DNA from: Flavobacterium branchiarum
GTDB taxonomy: Bacteria; Bacteroidota; Bacteroidia; Flavobacteriales; Flavobacteriaceae
Reading direction: 5' to 3'
NCBI RefSeq assembly: GCF_030409845.1
Contig: NZ_JAUFQQ010000003.1
Coordinates: 2,418,001-2,482,000, forward strand
DNA length: 64,000 nt
The notes beneath the pieces were generated by a model, which saw only the letters and a program-made list of their open reading frames with translations, did no database searches and had not been told where the DNA came from. The position numbers and the translations under genes were made by a program. Of this stretch, positions 34,762-44,634 are shown in pieces. The first letter of the stretch is position 1. The number at the start of each line of letters is the position of its first letter.

Positions 34762-35955
34762 ATGAATCCCGATTTTATAAAATACCAAGCACAAACTTCA
34801 CCATATCCATTAGGAATGGAAGTTTCACACGCCATAGGTTCTTACATATACGATACCAATAATAAAAAATACCTAGACTTTGTAGCAGGAGTTTCTGCTT
34901 GCACGTTAGGACATCAACATCCAAGAGTAAACCAAGCGATTAAAGATCAGTTAGACAAATACTCGCACGTAATGGTTTACGGAGAATACTCTCAAAGTCC
35001 AGCCGTAGAATATTGTAAGCTAATGGCTTCACTCCTACCTGAGTCACTAAATAAAACGTATTTGGTAAATTCAGGAACCGAGGCAATCGAAGGAGCTTTA
35101 AAACTAGCTCGAAGAACAACAGGACGCAGTCAATTAATATCGTGTTATAACGCTTATCACGGTAACACAATGGGATCCATGAGTGTTATGGGATTCGAAG
35201 AGCGCAAACAAGCCTTTAGACCTTTAATTCCAGATGTAGATTTTATCACCTTCAATAACGAAGAAGATTTACAAAAAATAACTACCAAAACTGCCGGAAT
35301 CATATTAGAAACAATTCAGGGAGGTGCCGGATTTATAGAACCATACGACAACTTTTTACAAAAAGTACGTAAACGCTGTGACGAAGTTGGAGCTATGATG
35401 ATAGTCGATGAAATACAGCCAGGATTTGGTAGAACCGGAAAACTTTTTGGTTTCCAGAATTACGATGTCGTTCCTGATATCGTCGTTATGGGAAAAGGAA
35501 TGGGAGGCGGTATGCCTGTAGGTGCATTTACGGCTTCGGCTGAAAAAATGGACTTGTTAACAGAAAATCCTAAATTGGGTCATATAACCACATTTGGAGG
35601 ACATCCTGTCATTGCGTCAGCCTGTTTAGCAACTTTGAAAGAAATTACTGAAACTAACCTAATGGCTGAAACATTAGAGAAAGAAAAGCTAATCAGATCA
35701 CTTTTGGTACACCCTTTGATTAAAGACGTTAGAGGAAGAGGATTAATGCTTGCGGCCATGACAGAAAGCGCCGAAATAACAAACGAAGTTATTTTAACCT
35801 GTCAGGACAAAGGCCTCATTTTATTCTGGTTGCTGTTTGAAGGATGTGCGATACGCATTACACCTCCATTAACAATTTCTGAAGAAGAAATAAGAGAAGG
35901 TTGCGCCATAATCCTAAATGTAATGGATGAAATTTTAAGCAAAAAGAATAATTAG
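34762..35955 (+). CDS. Class III PLP-dependent aminotransferase
   Basis: This 397-residue enzyme has the class III fold: LDFVAGVSACTLGHQHPRV, NSGTEAIEGALKLARR (phosphate-binding), AYHGNTMGSMSVMG, MMIVDEIQPGFGRTG (Asp binding the pyridine nitrogen) and VVMGKGMGGGMPVGA with the PLP lysine. Relatives are acetylornithine/ornithine, 4-aminobutyrate or beta-alanine aminotransferases; the amino donor cannot be fixed by eye. The ATG at 34762 matches the usual N-terminus (MNPDFIKYQAQTSPYP). It lies between the OstA-like gene and a palindromic repeat, in an order I recall as conserved in Flavobacteriaceae. Confidence 0.9.
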   Translation: MNPDFIKYQAQTSPYPLGMEVSHAIGSYIYDTNNKKYLDFVAGVSACTLGHQHPRVNQAIKDQLDKYSHVMVYGEYSQSPAVEYCKLMASLLPESLNKTYLVNSGTEAIEGALKLARRTTGRSQLISCYNAYHGNTMGSMSVMGFEERKQAFRPLIPDVDFITFNNEEDLQKITTKTAGIILETIQGGAGFIEPYDNFLQKVRKRCDEVGAMMIVDEIQPGFGRTGKLFGFQNYDVVPDIVVMGKGMGGGMPVGAFTASAEKMDLLTENPKLGHITTFGGHPVIASACLATLKEITETNLMAETLEKEKLIRSLLVHPLIKDVRGRGLMLAAMTESAEITNEVILTCQDKGLILFWLLFEGCAIRITPPLTISEEEIREGCAIILNVMDEILSKKNN

Positions 35956-35956
35956 A

Positions 35957-36035
35957 AGCTTTTTCCAGCTATTCGCTATATCTTTTTATTTTTTAAAGAA
36001 AAAAAACAAAAAGGATACCGCTACTATCTGGGCTA
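35957..36035. repeat. Palindromic dispersed repeat (CGCTATTCGCTATATC family), copy 2
   Basis: CCAGCTATTCGCTATATCTT and GGATACCGCTACTATCTGGG flank a T-rich/A-rich inner stem, matching the copy at 5286-5363. It begins two bases after the aminotransferase stop and may serve as its terminator (TTTTT runs on both strands). Confidence 0.7.
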
Positions 36036-36228
36036 AAGCATATCGTTGACAATAAAATAGTTATAAATAAAAACATAATGCGTTTTTTTAAAAAGAGCTG
36101 TGTCTAAAAACTGCTCGCATACACTACGAATATTGTTAATTAAATTGTTCACAACAATTCCTTCTTTCCCCACATAACAAAAACATGTTGCCTAATTTTA
36201 TAAAAGGCTAATATCAAAAAAATACAGT

Positions 36229-37626
36229 ATGCAATTAAGCAACGAAGAAGAAGATTATAACCTATCCCTATCCAAATTTGAGTCAATGTTAAAAACTAAC
36301 AAAGTACTCTTTTTTGATTCAGAGGAATTTGAAGAGATTATCCTTCATTATCTGGACATAGGCAAGGCTAATTTAGCAAAGAAAGCCTTAAAACTTGCAT
36401 TAGACCAACATCCAAAATCTACAGGCTTAAAATTAGTTCAAGTAGAGATGCTAGTGTATGACGACAAACTCGAAATAGCTGAAAAGCTTTTAAATGAGTT
36501 GTACGCAATCGAACCCAACAACGAAGAAATTTACATCCAAAAAGCAAATATATATTCTAAAAGAGACCAACACGAAAAAGCGGTTGAACTGCTTAAAATC
36601 GCTTTGGAATACACAGATGATTTTGCCGATGTGTACAATTTAATCGGTATGGAATATCTTTTTATGGACAATCTTGAAATGGCAAAAGAAAGCTTTATCA
36701 AATGTCTAGAAGAAGATCTAGAAGACCAATCGGCATTATACAACGTAGTTTATTGTTTTGAGTTTTTAGACCAAAACCAAGAAGCTATCGCTTATTTAAA
36801 CAAATACATAAACAAAAACCCCTATAGCGAAATCGCTTGGCATCAGCTAGGACGTTTGCATTATGGCGTAAAAGAATATGAAGATGCAATTCGTGCATTT
36901 GATTATGCAACCTTAATCGACGATGAGTTTCTAGGCGCTTTCATGGAAAGAGCCAAAGCATTCGAGCGTTTGAAAAAATATGCAGAAGCGATAGAAAGCT
37001 ATAACCGTACCATCGAACTAGATGATGCAACTTCGTATGCATTGTTAAGAATAGGAAAATGTTACGAAAGACTAGGCAATAAAGCATTAGCATTAAAATA
37101 TTACAACAAAACAGTTCACGAGGATCCTCTTTTAGACAAAGGGTGGATTGCTATAACTGATTTTTATGTACGCCAGAAAAACTTTCAAAAAGCGTTGTTT
37201 TTCGTCAATAAAGCATTGGCTATCGACAATCAAAATCGTTTGTATTGGAAACGTTATGCAACGATAAACAAGCAAATGAACTTTTTTGAAGAAGCAGAAT
37301 TTGGCTACCGAAAAGCAGTAGAATTTGGTGATCATTCACTTGACACTTGGTTGTTTTGGGTAGATATACTTCAATTTTTAGGCGAGTTTGAAAGCGCTAT
37401 ACAAACCTTATTACAAGCGTCTGAATATTTCCCTGAAGAAAACGAAATCGAATACCGTTTGGCTGGACTATATTTTATGACACAGGATAACACAAAAGCA
37501 AAATTCCACTTAAGCAATGGATTACGATTAAAATTTGATAATTACATCTTAATCGAAGACTTATTTCCTGTAGTTTGGACAAAAAAAATGGTACAAAATT
37601 ATATTGAAAAACATAAAAAACAATAA
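36229..37626 (+). CDS. TPR-repeat protein
   Basis: The 465-residue cytoplasmic protein is made of about twelve tetratricopeptide repeats with no signal peptide. Clear units include YAEAIESYNRTIELDDATSY, ALALKYYNKTVHEDPLLDKG and QKALFFVNKALAIDNQNRLY. TPRs are protein-protein scaffolds; the partner is unknown. Its stop overlaps the start of aroE (TAATG), so the two are coexpressed; such a pairing with aroE is common in Flavobacteriaceae but the reason is unknown. Confidence 0.88.
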   Translation: MQLSNEEEDYNLSLSKFESMLKTNKVLFFDSEEFEEIILHYLDIGKANLAKKALKLALDQHPKSTGLKLVQVEMLVYDDKLEIAEKLLNELYAIEPNNEEIYIQKANIYSKRDQHEKAVELLKIALEYTDDFADVYNLIGMEYLFMDNLEMAKESFIKCLEEDLEDQSALYNVVYCFEFLDQNQEAIAYLNKYINKNPYSEIAWHQLGRLHYGVKEYEDAIRAFDYATLIDDEFLGAFMERAKAFERLKKYAEAIESYNRTIELDDATSYALLRIGKCYERLGNKALALKYYNKTVHEDPLLDKGWIAITDFYVRQKNFQKALFFVNKALAIDNQNRLYWKRYATINKQMNFFEEAEFGYRKAVEFGDHSLDTWLFWVDILQFLGEFESAIQTLLQASEYFPEENEIEYRLAGLYFMTQDNTKAKFHLSNGLRLKFDNYILIEDLFPVVWTKKMVQNYIEKHKKQ

Positions 37627-38375
37627 TGATTCATAATTTTAAAAGACGTTTTGGCTTGTTAGGGAAAAACATTAGTTACTCTTTTTCAAAAGGTTATTTT
37701 ACCGAAAAATTCAACGACGAACATTTTAAAGGATGTAGTTATGAAAATTTTGATATTCCTGAGATCAATCAGTTTACGACGTTAACAAAAAGTAATCCTG
37801 ATTTGAAAGGATTAAACGTAACAATTCCTTACAAACAACAAGTACTACCCTTTTTAGATAAATTATCAAAAAAAGCTACATTAATCGGTGCTGTAAATAC
37901 TATCAAGTTTACCAAAAAAGGAAAACTAAAAGGATACAACACCGATTATTATGGTTTCAAAAAATCATTAAAACCTTTATTAAAGTCACACCACAAAAAA
38001 GCATTAATTTTAGGCACAGGTGGCGCATCAAAAGCTGTTGCTTTTGCTTTAAATGAATTAGATATACCGTACACATTTGTTTCTCGCGAAGCCAAGGAAA
38101 ATTGCATTGACTATAATCAAATTAATGCTACGACTTTTGATAATTATCAAATTATAATCAACAGCACTCCAGTCGGTACAAGTCCGAACATAGAAGCTTG
38201 CCCAGCAATTCCATATGAGTATTTCACAAAAAAACATATTGCATACGATTTAATATACAATCCCGAAGAAACTACATTTCTTAGAAAAGCAAAAGAAAAT
38301 GGAGCCACGATAAAAAATGGATACGATATGCTTATTTTTCAAGCCGAAAAAGCTTGGAAGATCTGGAATAAATAA
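37626..38375 (+). CDS. aroE: Shikimate dehydrogenase
   Basis: The 249-residue enzyme reduces 3-dehydroshikimate with NADPH in aromatic amino-acid synthesis. Visible motifs are FGLLGKNISYSFSKGYFTEK (substrate serines), NVTIPYKQ with the catalytic lysine (about residue 66), GAVNTIKF, GYNTDYYGF with the catalytic aspartate, and the NADP-binding ILGTGGASKAVAFAL. Length is slightly below E. coli AroE (272) but no motif is missing. A strong terminator follows. Confidence 0.94.
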   Translation: MIHNFKRRFGLLGKNISYSFSKGYFTEKFNDEHFKGCSYENFDIPEINQFTTLTKSNPDLKGLNVTIPYKQQVLPFLDKLSKKATLIGAVNTIKFTKKGKLKGYNTDYYGFKKSLKPLLKSHHKKALILGTGGASKAVAFALNELDIPYTFVSREAKENCIDYNQINATTFDNYQIIINSTPVGTSPNIEACPAIPYEYFTKKHIAYDLIYNPEETTFLRKAKENGATIKNGYDMLIFQAEKAWKIWNK

Positions 38376-38396
38376 AAAAAAACAAAAAAATATTTA

Positions 38397-38430
38397 AAGA
38401 CTACAATTACTCCAATTGTAGTCTTTTTTA
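38397..38430 (+). terminator. Intrinsic terminator of TPR-aroE unit
   Basis: The stem AAAGACTACAATT / AATTGTAGTCTTT is followed by a T-run. Confidence 0.9.
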
Positions 38431-38432
38431 TT

Positions 38433-38901
38433 TATAGTTAATAGTTCTAAGTTTTTAAAGAGAGAATAATAGTTTAGTGAAACACAACTTAATTCTCCTT
38501 GAGCTACGTCATTTCAATTCATCGAACACCTATTATAGCTAATAAAAGAATTGAATAAAATTATTTACTATACTATACTATAAAGCAAAAAAACAAATTG
38601 TTTAATCCAAATCTTAAAACGCAAGAAAGAAAAACAAAAAAAAATAGATCTAAACATCATCAGGCAATTGTAAAACGCTTTTCAATTAAAAAAACTACAT
38701 TAAAACCAAGTTTATTCAAATAAGCCAACATATTTTTAATATTCTATATAATCTTTAATTGCTTTTAAAACCTCATAAACAATCATTTAACAAGAATAGT
38801 AAACTTAAACACACTATAAATAAAGGATTTATTTTGTAGTTCGGAACACCTTTAGTATCTTTCGGTCTAGATTTAAAGTAAAAACCTTAAACATTGACAA
38901 A
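38433..38901. other. AT-rich non-coding gap before the DUF349 gene
   Basis: No gene, RNA or repeat is recognised. A promoter-like TATCTTTC (about 38855-38862, one mismatch to TAnnTTTG) lies 40 bases before the next ATG. Confidence 0.5.
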
Positions 38902-40908
38902 ATGTTAGAAGAAAAGAACGATAACCTGCAACAGGCAGATGGAAAATTAGAAATTGAATCTGCAAATTCTACTGAAAACAATCAAACTGTTTCAGTTGAA
39001 ATTAATGAAACAGAAACTGCTATATCTGAAAACACAATAGCTTCTTCTGAAGAAGAATTATCAGATAAAGAAAATGTAGTTGAAACTCAAAATCAGACAG
39101 CACTAGATGCAATTACCAATTCTAATGCCGAAGAGAGTGAAGATGAAACGCTAAAAGAGCGTCATGACCTTCCGATGCATGATTATAATACTTTTTCGCT
39201 AGACGAACTAGTAGCGGAACTAAAAAAATTAGTTTCGTCAGATAAAGTTATGTCTGTAAAAGAGCATATTGAAGAAATCAAAAAATCGTTTTTACTACAG
39301 TACAATCATCTTATCGAAGAAAAAAGAGAAGAATTCAATGCTGAGAATCAAGATCCAAACGAGGAATTTCAATACCATTCTCCATTAAAAACAAAATTTG
39401 ATGAATATTATAACATATTCAGAGATCATAAAAATGCACACTTTAAAAGCCTACAAACTAATCTAAAAACGAATTTAGAAAACAGATTAGCAATTGTTGA
39501 GGAATTAAAAGAGCTTATTAACCCACAAGAAAACATCAAAGACACTCTTAAGCATTTTAATGAATTGAGAGAAAGATGGAAAAATGCAGGTTCTATTCCA
39601 AAAGACAAATACAATCACGTTTGGAATAACTACCATTTTCATGTAGAGAATTTTTATGATTATTTACATTTGGATCGCGAAGCAAGAGATTTAGATTTTA
39701 AACACAATCTAGAGCAAAAACAAAAAATTGTTGCTCGTGTAGAAGAATTAGTAAACGAAGCTGATGTAAGCAAAGCATTTAGAGAATTACAAGATTTACA
39801 TAGAATCTGGAAAGAAGATATCGGGCCTGTTTCTAAAGAACACCGTGATGAAATATGGAATAAATTTAGTGAGTTAACTAAAAAAATTCATGACAAGCGC
39901 GAAGTTTTATTCGAAAGTATTAGAGGTTCTGAACTTCAAAACCTAGAAGTTAAGAAAAATATCATTTCACAAATTGAAGCTCTTGCCACCGAAAAAGTAA
40001 ACACACATTCTTTATGGTTGCAACAAATAGAAAAAGTAGAAGCTTTACGTTCTGCATTTTTTGCAGCAGGAAAAGTTCCTTCAGATGTAAATGAAGCTAC
40101 TTGGGGTGCATTTAAAACTGCCGTTAGAAACTTTAATACTTTTAAAAACTCGTTTTACAAAGACATTAAAAAAGATCAAAACGACAATTTAAACAAAAAA
40201 ATGGCTCTTGTTGCCAAAGCCAAAGAGTTACAAGAAAGCACCGATTACGAATCGACTACTCCTGTAATGAAAAAAATACAGGAAGAGTGGAAACAAATTG
40301 GTCATGTTCCTAGAAAATATTCAGATAAAATCTGGAAAGACTTCAAAGATGCTTGTAATAGCTATTTCGATAAATTAAAAGAGCATAAAAACGAAGAGAA
40401 TGGAGACGAGGTTGCTGCATTTGATAACAAAAAGGCATACTTAGAAACCATCCGTGAATTTCAGCTTACTGGTGACCACAAAACCGATCTTGACGCTATA
40501 AAATTACACATCGAGACATGGAAAGGTTTCGGAAAAGTACCATTCCCTAGACGTCACATTGAAGGTAAATTCAATAAAATTCTAGATGCGCTTTTTGAAA
40601 AATTAAGCTTAAGCAAAAAAGAAACTGAAATGATTCGTTTTTCAAACAGAATTGATACTTTATCAGAAAGTAACGATACTAGAAAATTAGACAACGAGAA
40701 AATTTTCTTAATGCGCAAAATTGAAGAAGTTCAAAATGAAATTTTCCAATTAGAGAATAACATTCAGTTCTTTACCAATACAAAAAATGCTAAGAAAGAA
40801 AACTCAATAGTTCTTGAAGTTCGCAAAAACATTGCGCTACACAAAGAAAGTCTTGATGTTTGGAAAGAAAAATTACACCAATTAAGGAATTTAGACGCAA
40901 ACAACTAA
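38902..40908 (+). CDS. DUF349 repeat protein
   Basis: The 668-residue protein has an acidic, low-complexity N-terminus (about 1-95) and then at least five DUF349 helical repeats of about 75 residues, each with a signature like HFNELRERWKNAGSIPKDKY, LQDLHRIWKEDIGPVSKEHR, IQEEWKQIGHVPRKYSDKIW and WKGFGKVPFPRRHI, and a coiled-coil end (about 595-665). The repeats form long helical bundles; the family has no settled function, though it is general in Bacteroidota and the acidic tail suggests an RNA- or protein-binding role (inference). It is monocistronic. Confidence 0.88.
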   Translation: MLEEKNDNLQQADGKLEIESANSTENNQTVSVEINETETAISENTIASSEEELSDKENVVETQNQTALDAITNSNAEESEDETLKERHDLPMHDYNTFSLDELVAELKKLVSSDKVMSVKEHIEEIKKSFLLQYNHLIEEKREEFNAENQDPNEEFQYHSPLKTKFDEYYNIFRDHKNAHFKSLQTNLKTNLENRLAIVEELKELINPQENIKDTLKHFNELRERWKNAGSIPKDKYNHVWNNYHFHVENFYDYLHLDREARDLDFKHNLEQKQKIVARVEELVNEADVSKAFRELQDLHRIWKEDIGPVSKEHRDEIWNKFSELTKKIHDKREVLFESIRGSELQNLEVKKNIISQIEALATEKVNTHSLWLQQIEKVEALRSAFFAAGKVPSDVNEATWGAFKTAVRNFNTFKNSFYKDIKKDQNDNLNKKMALVAKAKELQESTDYESTTPVMKKIQEEWKQIGHVPRKYSDKIWKDFKDACNSYFDKLKEHKNEENGDEVAAFDNKKAYLETIREFQLTGDHKTDLDAIKLHIETWKGFGKVPFPRRHIEGKFNKILDALFEKLSLSKKETEMIRFSNRIDTLSESNDTRKLDNEKIFLMRKIEEVQNEIFQLENNIQFFTNTKNAKKENSIVLEVRKNIALHKESLDVWKEKLHQLRNLDANN

Positions 40909-40929
40909 ACTCTACACCATTTCAAATAG

Positions 40930-40962
40930 AAAGAGCGATAATTCATTTTATCGCTCTTTTTC
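40930..40962 (+). terminator. Intrinsic terminator of the DUF349 gene
   Basis: The stem AAAGAGCGATAA / TTATCGCTCTTT is followed by TT and C-rich sequence, with a six-base loop. Confidence 0.88.
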
Positions 40963-41087
40963 GTTTTATATTGTCACAAAATAACTCCAGTAGTTCATCA
41001 CGATTACATATTAACTCGAGATACTTACCTCCCACTACATTAAAACCAATCTACTTGATTTGTAACATGATCATTTCAATAATTATT

Positions 41088-43409
41088 CTAATTTATAAAT
41101 GCTTTTAAAAGCGGGCAATTATATTGTTTAAATGTATTTGTTGTACTGTAAACACTATAAAAATCCGTTATTTCTTTTCCTGTCTTAAAAGCAGCACGTT
41201 CTTCAGCCGAAATAGCAAAATCTCTATAATAATCATAATAATTACATTCAAAAATCATCAAACTTGCCAATGCTTTGTCTTCTCTATTTTTTGACATCTT
41301 CAATGCCTTTTCATAATACATTTTAGCCAGCGTACATCTATAATAATTTGAATTTTGATACATCATCTCAGCATCATAATTATTCTCTCCATAAACATAA
41401 TCTGAATACGTTTGTCTATTGCCATAAGATGACCAATCGTAAGCGAGCATCATCCAAGAATTCCCCCAATAAGAGACATTAAAATAAGCATGTCCTAATA
41501 GTAAGTTGCTTTTAGCTGTGTTTTCTTTTTTTAATTCAATCAATCTAGCTATAAATTCAGCTTTATTAAAACGATAATTAAATTTTCTCTCCCTCTGTTT
41601 TTGTAACACTTTTGGAACAAACGGGTCCTCATTTAGATAATACTTATATTCATAGTTATTCTGCCAAAAATTAGCTGGCATACTAGCATATATTTGATAG
41701 GCTACTGCTAAATTATTTTTCCTAAAAGCAATAGTTCCCTTTACATCTTTATAATAATTTACATCTGGTGCAATTGTTCCAGCACAAATATATTTTTCAA
41801 ACGGTGTTTTATCCTCTTTTTGATATAATGCAATCAAATTGTCCATATCTTCCAGAGTTGCATATCTTTCAAAATAACCTGTATACTGATAAAAAGATGG
41901 AGTATAATAATACCAAGAATCTGGAGCTTCTTTCTTAAGGTTAGATTTTAAAAATAATAAACCTGCAGTTGCCTTATCTCCTTGCTTAGAAAACTCATTA
42001 CTTGCAATTTTATATAGACTATATAAATTCTTAAGCAAACTATTGTCTTTTTCGACCAAGTTTTCTATCGCATTAAAATGATTAAAAAGATTATTTTGGG
42101 TGTTTTTATCCTGTAAATTATCTTGTTTTAAAGCAACAAGAGCCAATTGGATATTTTTTTGCAACTGGATTGAAGCATTTGCTTTATCAGAAATCATAGC
42201 TACATATTTTTTTCCGAGCTCAATTTTGTCATCTATAAAACACAATTGTGCAATTGCCGATGAAATAAAATCTTTTTGTTCTCCTGAAACCTTAGGCTGA
42301 ACAGTTATCAAAAATTGCCTTAATTCTTTTAAGTAGAAGCTGTCTTTATTAAAATTATCTGTTTTAGCCTTTTCATAATTATCATACCAGCTCGTTAAAT
42401 CAGTACTTATTGCCGGAATCTTACTAGCAGAATACTTGGGAGTAAAAATCCAATCTTCTAGTTTATTAATCTCTCTTTGAACCAAAAAACTAAAATAAAT
42501 ACTATTGGGGTCTACCTTATAAACTTGTTTTATAGTGCTTAAATCTGGAGCAGGATTTCGCAAGCTTTCGATAATCAAAATCATGTTACGTTCTTCATCA
42601 TTTTTTGCCAAACTCAACGTGGCAGCTGTTTGCTTAAAATTATAATGCTGCATCACTGCAAATGATTTATCATCACAAGAAGCAAAAACTTTACTCAATA
42701 AATAATTTTGAAGAGGAAAATCATCGAGACATAATGCTTTATAATACAAAGCCCAAGGTTCTAAAATTGTATTTTTATTATTTGCAAAAAAAGTATCGTA
42801 TAAACGAATTACTTCAGTTTTATCTGTGCTATAAAAACGATCTCTCAGAATAAGAAATGCATAACGCTGTTTTAAAAAAGGATCTTTAGCTGATGAAATT
42901 TTTTTATTATAATCGCCTAACGCAACATTATTTACATTTTCCTGATAGCTGTTAATACTACTCCAGGATTCCCATTTAGAACTTGGTACATTATTATACT
43001 CTAACTTTTTAGCAAATAATAGATAATCTAAAAAAGGTTTATTCTTAGAAAGCAACAAAGTTGCAATAAAAGTATTTTTAGCAAAAGTATGTTTTAATGT
43101 TTTGTTTTGATATGCTTCTTGAAATTTATCAGAGTCTGTTTCATACAGTATTTTATAAATATCTGCTGTGGTAACATTAGTCCCTATTTTTCTCTGCCAT
43201 TCTAAACAGTTTAATTCCTGATCTTTATTGGACACTTCACTAACTTCGTGATAGTTATTAGCCGAATAACAAAAATAGTGTAGTTTTAAAAAACCATTTC
43301 TTTCTGATTTAAACAAGGCTAATCGACTCGCTTCTGCTGATTCTTCCCATCCACAAGCAAACGAAATCTGAAACGCAAATAATAAAACAATACTACTGAA
43401 AACGCGCAT
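41088..43409 (-). CDS. Large secreted protein of unknown function (773 aa), partner of GH18-like lipoprotein
   Basis: The product starts with a signal peptide, MRVFSSIVLLFAFQISFACG; the ATG at 43409 is chosen because upstream in-frame ATGs overlap the preceding gene and would hide the signal. The mature chain is largely helical with regularly spaced aromatic and Leu-rich segments (for example FATLLLSKNKPFLDYLLFAK-like and AGLLFLKSNLKKEAPDSWYY), suggesting alpha-solenoid/TPR-like repeats, and a conserved-looking tryptophan-rich stretch SYWGNSWMMLAYDWSSYGNR near residue 660, followed by YYRCTLAKMYYEKALKM, a TPR-like helix pair. I do not recognise a family. It overlaps the upstream lipoprotein gene by 17 bases, so translation is coupled. 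Confidence 0.75.
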   Translation of the reverse strand: MRVFSSIVLLFAFQISFACGWEESAEASRLALFKSERNGFLKLHYFCYSANNYHEVSEVSNKDQELNCLEWQRKIGTNVTTADIYKILYETDSDKFQEAYQNKTLKHTFAKNTFIATLLLSKNKPFLDYLLFAKKLEYNNVPSSKWESWSSINSYQENVNNVALGDYNKKISSAKDPFLKQRYAFLILRDRFYSTDKTEVIRLYDTFFANNKNTILEPWALYYKALCLDDFPLQNYLLSKVFASCDDKSFAVMQHYNFKQTAATLSLAKNDEERNMILIIESLRNPAPDLSTIKQVYKVDPNSIYFSFLVQREINKLEDWIFTPKYSASKIPAISTDLTSWYDNYEKAKTDNFNKDSFYLKELRQFLITVQPKVSGEQKDFISSAIAQLCFIDDKIELGKKYVAMISDKANASIQLQKNIQLALVALKQDNLQDKNTQNNLFNHFNAIENLVEKDNSLLKNLYSLYKIASNEFSKQGDKATAGLLFLKSNLKKEAPDSWYYYTPSFYQYTGYFERYATLEDMDNLIALYQKEDKTPFEKYICAGTIAPDVNYYKDVKGTIAFRKNNLAVAYQIYASMPANFWQNNYEYKYYLNEDPFVPKVLQKQRERKFNYRFNKAEFIARLIELKKENTAKSNLLLGHAYFNVSYWGNSWMMLAYDWSSYGNRQTYSDYVYGENNYDAEMMYQNSNYYRCTLAKMYYEKALKMSKNREDKALASLMIFECNYYDYYRDFAISAEERAAFKTGKEITDFYSVYSTTNTFKQYNCPLLKAFIN

Positions 43410-44523
43410 AATATTCGGATATGTTCTTAGTTCCATAATCATGGATGTATTTTTTATCAAACGAGAAGAAAGTAACCTTTGTTTTATTATTAAATGGCAC
43501 TCTATTCTTTATAATCGAAATCATTTTGTTAATTTCTTCATCCGAAATTTTTTCGATCCTTATTTCATCACCATTACGCAAATACGTTTGCCCAACTAAA
43601 ACGTCATCTTGGAGAACATATTTATTAGCTGCTATCTTTTTGAATCTTGTACTGTCTTTAATAAATTCCTGGTAATCTGATACAATCCCCTTAAACTGAT
43701 TTCCTCGAAAAACGACTGACCAACTATATAATGGTAACGCTATATCCAAATCGAGTTCATAATCACTATGTGTAATGTATCTTTCTAATTCATCGCTTGT
43801 TCCGATAGAGTTTTTAGTCTCATAATCGTTAGGACTTGATAAATTGTAGCACATCAATAATCCACTATCAACTGGAGGAACGCCCGCTTTTTCAGAATAT
43901 TTGTACTGCCACAATCTTATGGTCGCTGACAATTGGCAATTTTTCAAATCTTTTTTCAACTGCTCTAACAAATAAAAATAATTCTCTTTTGATTTTTCTG
44001 TCCAATCACAATCAATTAAAATTTCGCTAAAATCAGGTTTTAACTTAGCTAATTCTATTGCTTTTATAGAATCAAAATTCAACGATTTTTTTGAATCTCT
44101 TTTTGGAGAATATACTATATTACTCGCACGTTTATATGCTTTATCATCATTATACCTTAGCCCAATTTCATATATTCTTTTCTGAATTCTTTTGGCTAAA
44201 CTATCCAACTGTTGCTTACTTGCCTTTAATATCACATTATTAGTAATAAAAACACTTGGCGTAATTTCTAAATTACTTTCATTTAAATCCAATTGATTTA
44301 TAGTTGCAACTGGAAGTGGTTCTTGTGTATACGGATTCCAATCCACATCAAAAAACCGAACATACATATGTTTTACATTTAAATTCTTACAAACAGAATC
44401 TTCTTCTTGACCAAAGTAAGCGTTTGTTTTCCAATAACAAAAAGAGCGAATCACTTCTTGTTTATTAATACATCCAGAGCTATTTACTACTACGAATAGT
44501 AATACTATAATTAAGCTTCTCAT
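43393..44523 (-). CDS. Lipoprotein with GH18-like TIM-barrel features
   Basis: The 376-residue product has signal MRSLIIVLLFVVVNSSGC with lipobox SSGC. Segments typical of a glycoside-hydrolase-like barrel follow in order: VKHMYVRFFDVDWNPYT, ITPSVFITNNVIL, FSEILIDCDWTEKSKENYFY (position of the acidic catalytic strand in GH18, with D-C-D in place of DxxDxDxE), QLSATIRLWQYK, GLLMCYNLSS and LDIALPLYSWSVVF. The lack of the canonical glutamate suggests a non-canonical or non-catalytic barrel. It is the first gene of a two-gene unit with the large secreted protein. Confidence 0.7.
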   Translation of the reverse strand: MRSLIIVLLFVVVNSSGCINKQEVIRSFCYWKTNAYFGQEEDSVCKNLNVKHMYVRFFDVDWNPYTQEPLPVATINQLDLNESNLEITPSVFITNNVILKASKQQLDSLAKRIQKRIYEIGLRYNDDKAYKRASNIVYSPKRDSKKSLNFDSIKAIELAKLKPDFSEILIDCDWTEKSKENYFYLLEQLKKDLKNCQLSATIRLWQYKYSEKAGVPPVDSGLLMCYNLSSPNDYETKNSIGTSDELERYITHSDYELDLDIALPLYSWSVVFRGNQFKGIVSDYQEFIKDSTRFKKIAANKYVLQDDVLVGQTYLRNGDEIRIEKISDEEINKMISIIKNRVPFNNKTKVTFFSFDKKYIHDYGTKNISEYYARFQ

Positions 44524-44613
44524 TTTTTTATAATCCTTACAATTTTTAAGCTAAAATACAGCATAATATGACAAGGTTATTCATTTTTTTAAACAATTTC
44601 AAATTTCGATTAT

Positions 44614-44621
44614 TACCTTTG
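44614..44621 (+). promoter_or_regulatory. Promoter -7 element of prmA
   Basis: TACCTTTG is a perfect TAnnTTTG, 14 bases before the prmA ATG; the divergent lipoprotein gene begins about 90 bases away. Confidence 0.6.
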
Positions 44622-44634
44622 CAAAAAAAAAAAC

